Shown here piece by piece: positions 5,028 to 5,501 of a DNA stretch of 5,501 nucleotides. Below the pieces are notes generated by a model that was given only the letters and a program-made list of their open reading frames with translations, searched no databases and was not told the DNA's origin. This DNA comes from an uncultured bacterium (lineage in GTDB: Bacteria; Patescibacteriota; Minisyncoccia; Minisyncoccales; JAQTVQ01). The stretch spans positions 1 through 5,501 of the forward strand of contig CAIMDX010000025.1 of assembly GCA_903839905.1 (NCBI GenBank), given 5' to 3'. Positions within the stretch are counted from its first letter, which is position 1, and the number at the start of each line of letters is the position of its first letter. The translations under genes and the position numbers were made by a program.

Positions 5028-5207
5028 ATGTCTTTTGAAGAAAAAAAACACGAACCAGCCGGCAACTACGAAGATCCGGACGAGTTCAGTAGCGACGATT
5101 TGGAAGAAGATGACGACTTAAAAGATGACGAAGAATTTGAAAAGCTAGACGACGAAGAAAAGGATGATGATAACGACGATGATGATGACGAATATGAAAA
5201 GTGGTAA
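5028..5207 (+). CDS. Extremely acidic 59-residue protein, function unknown
   Basis: The ATG-to-TAA frame encodes 59 residues, of which 33 are acidic (19 Asp, 14 Glu), against six Lys, one His and no Arg. The start is MSFEEKKHEPAGNYEDPDEF, then D/E runs alternate with L/F-containing spacers (LEEDDDLKDDEEFEKLDDEE), then poly-Asp, ending EYEKW. It should be cytoplasmic and intrinsically disordered, with no membrane segment or known domain. Acidic tails of this sort can act as nucleic-acid mimics or bind basic proteins, but that is a guess. Support for a real gene comes from the perfect promoter at 4867-4894, the terminator 18 nt after the stop, and the structured N-terminal stretch. The only ribosome-binding candidate (GGA, 5010-5012) is 15 nt away, too far for a normal site. 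The serine-rich frames on the opposite strand are its shadow. Confidence 0.72.
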   Translation: MSFEEKKHEPAGNYEDPDEFSSDDLEEDDDLKDDEEFEKLDDEEKDDDNDDDDDEYEKW

Positions 5208-5225
5208 AACAGTTTGAATTTTTTG

Positions 5226-5254
5226 CAAAAACTCCTTTTTGAAAGGGGTTTTTG
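5226..5254 (+). terminator. Intrinsic terminator of the acidic-protein gene
   Basis: A 13-bp stem (5226-5238 with 5242-5254, one T-G pair) has loop TTG. It includes five A on the left arm and five T on the right, and is followed by ATTAAATTT. It begins 18 nt after the TAA of the acidic gene, matching its end exactly. Confidence 0.85.
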
Positions 5255-5436
5255 ATTAAATTTGACCCCGCTAAAGATTTTATGCAAGGAATTAATAGAA
5301 GCAAATCCTTTATTCGCTTCGCGAACAATAGCTTATTAGAGTTTAGGGATGAATCGCATCTGAGATGGTTAAGGGGCAATCTAGTAAATTTTTGAAGAGG
5401 GACGCACAAATTTTTTACGAAATTTTGTACGCAGGG

Positions 5437-5464
5437 TTGACTTGGACTTTCAAAATGTTAAGAT
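5437..5464 (+). promoter_or_regulatory. Promoter for a gene beyond the right edge
   Basis: TTGACT (5437-5442, 5/6) and TAAGAT (5459-5464, 4/6) are separated by 16 nt, with TG as an extended -10 at 5456-5457. The remaining 37 nt are almost pure A/T, as in a leader. Between the terminator at 5254 and this promoter I see no convincing gene. That stretch has one 37-codon frame and a weak AT hairpin at 5406-5428. Confidence 0.6.
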
Positions 5465-5501
5465 AATCGCATAATAAAATAATAAAAATAAAGTATAAAA
5501 A

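Noticed and set aside
4782..5051. N-terminal extension of the membrane protein up to 5051.
   Set aside because: The residues are F/I/K/R-rich with no domain, cross the consensus promoter of the divergent gene and overlap the acidic coding region.
5066..5409. Leftward serine-rich and mixed frames opposite the acidic gene.
   Set aside because: The serine runs are the reverse complement of GAT/GAC/GAA codons. No promoter or ribosome-binding site supports a leftward gene.
1..5501. CRISPR arrays, insertion sequences, attachment sites or prophage genes.
   Set aside because: No regularly spaced repeats, transposase motifs, terminal inverted repeats or integrase were found, and the tRNA-Glu 3' end is not duplicated in the window.

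Overview
The window looks like chromosomal DNA from a small-genome, AT-rich bacterium, most plausibly a member of the Candidate Phyla Radiation (Patescibacteria/Parcubacteria type). This is an inference from the AT-rich, lysine/asparagine/isoleucine-rich proteins, the compact leftward block mraZ-rsmH-ftsL-ftsI, weak or absent Shine-Dalgarno sites before several genes, and divergent proteins that keep the catalytic motifs. Stops are TAA, TAG or absent-TGA in the assigned genes and no in-frame TGA is read through, so nothing points to the UGA=Gly code of some relatives.

Layout. Positions 1-260 hold a leftward tRNA-Glu(CTC) with an encoded CCA and a GC-rich terminator. Positions 263-710 hold no convincing protein gene, but they carry a rightward promoter, about 415 nt with many nested helices, and a strong terminator: a candidate independent structured RNA that matches no class I recognise. 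That terminator also works leftward, so the RNA gene and the cell-division operon converge on it. Positions 721-4123 are the operon, read leftward: mraZ (regulator), rsmH (16S rRNA m4C1402 methyltransferase), an ftsL-like small bitopic protein, and ftsI (class B penicillin-binding protein, septal transpeptidase). The operon stops after ftsI; no mur genes, mraY or ftsW follow.

Positions 4124-4472 are the mraZ control region: an AT-rich repeat, a long leader, GTGG repeats in the leftward strand that read as near-consensus DnaA boxes in the other strand, a probable promoter, and two perfect terminator hairpins that insulate the operon from the gene upstream. Positions 4473-5254 contain a divergent pair: a leftward three-helix small membrane protein of unknown function and a rightward 59-residue, extremely acidic protein, the latter with a consensus promoter, a folded leader and its own terminator. 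Positions 5255-5501 have no convincing gene but end with a rightward promoter for something beyond the edge.

Together, the operon genes supply septal peptidoglycan synthesis (FtsI), a divisome scaffold component (FtsL-like), ribosome modification (RsmH) and autoregulation (MraZ). The structured RNA and the acidic/membrane gene pair are the parts not explained by known families.
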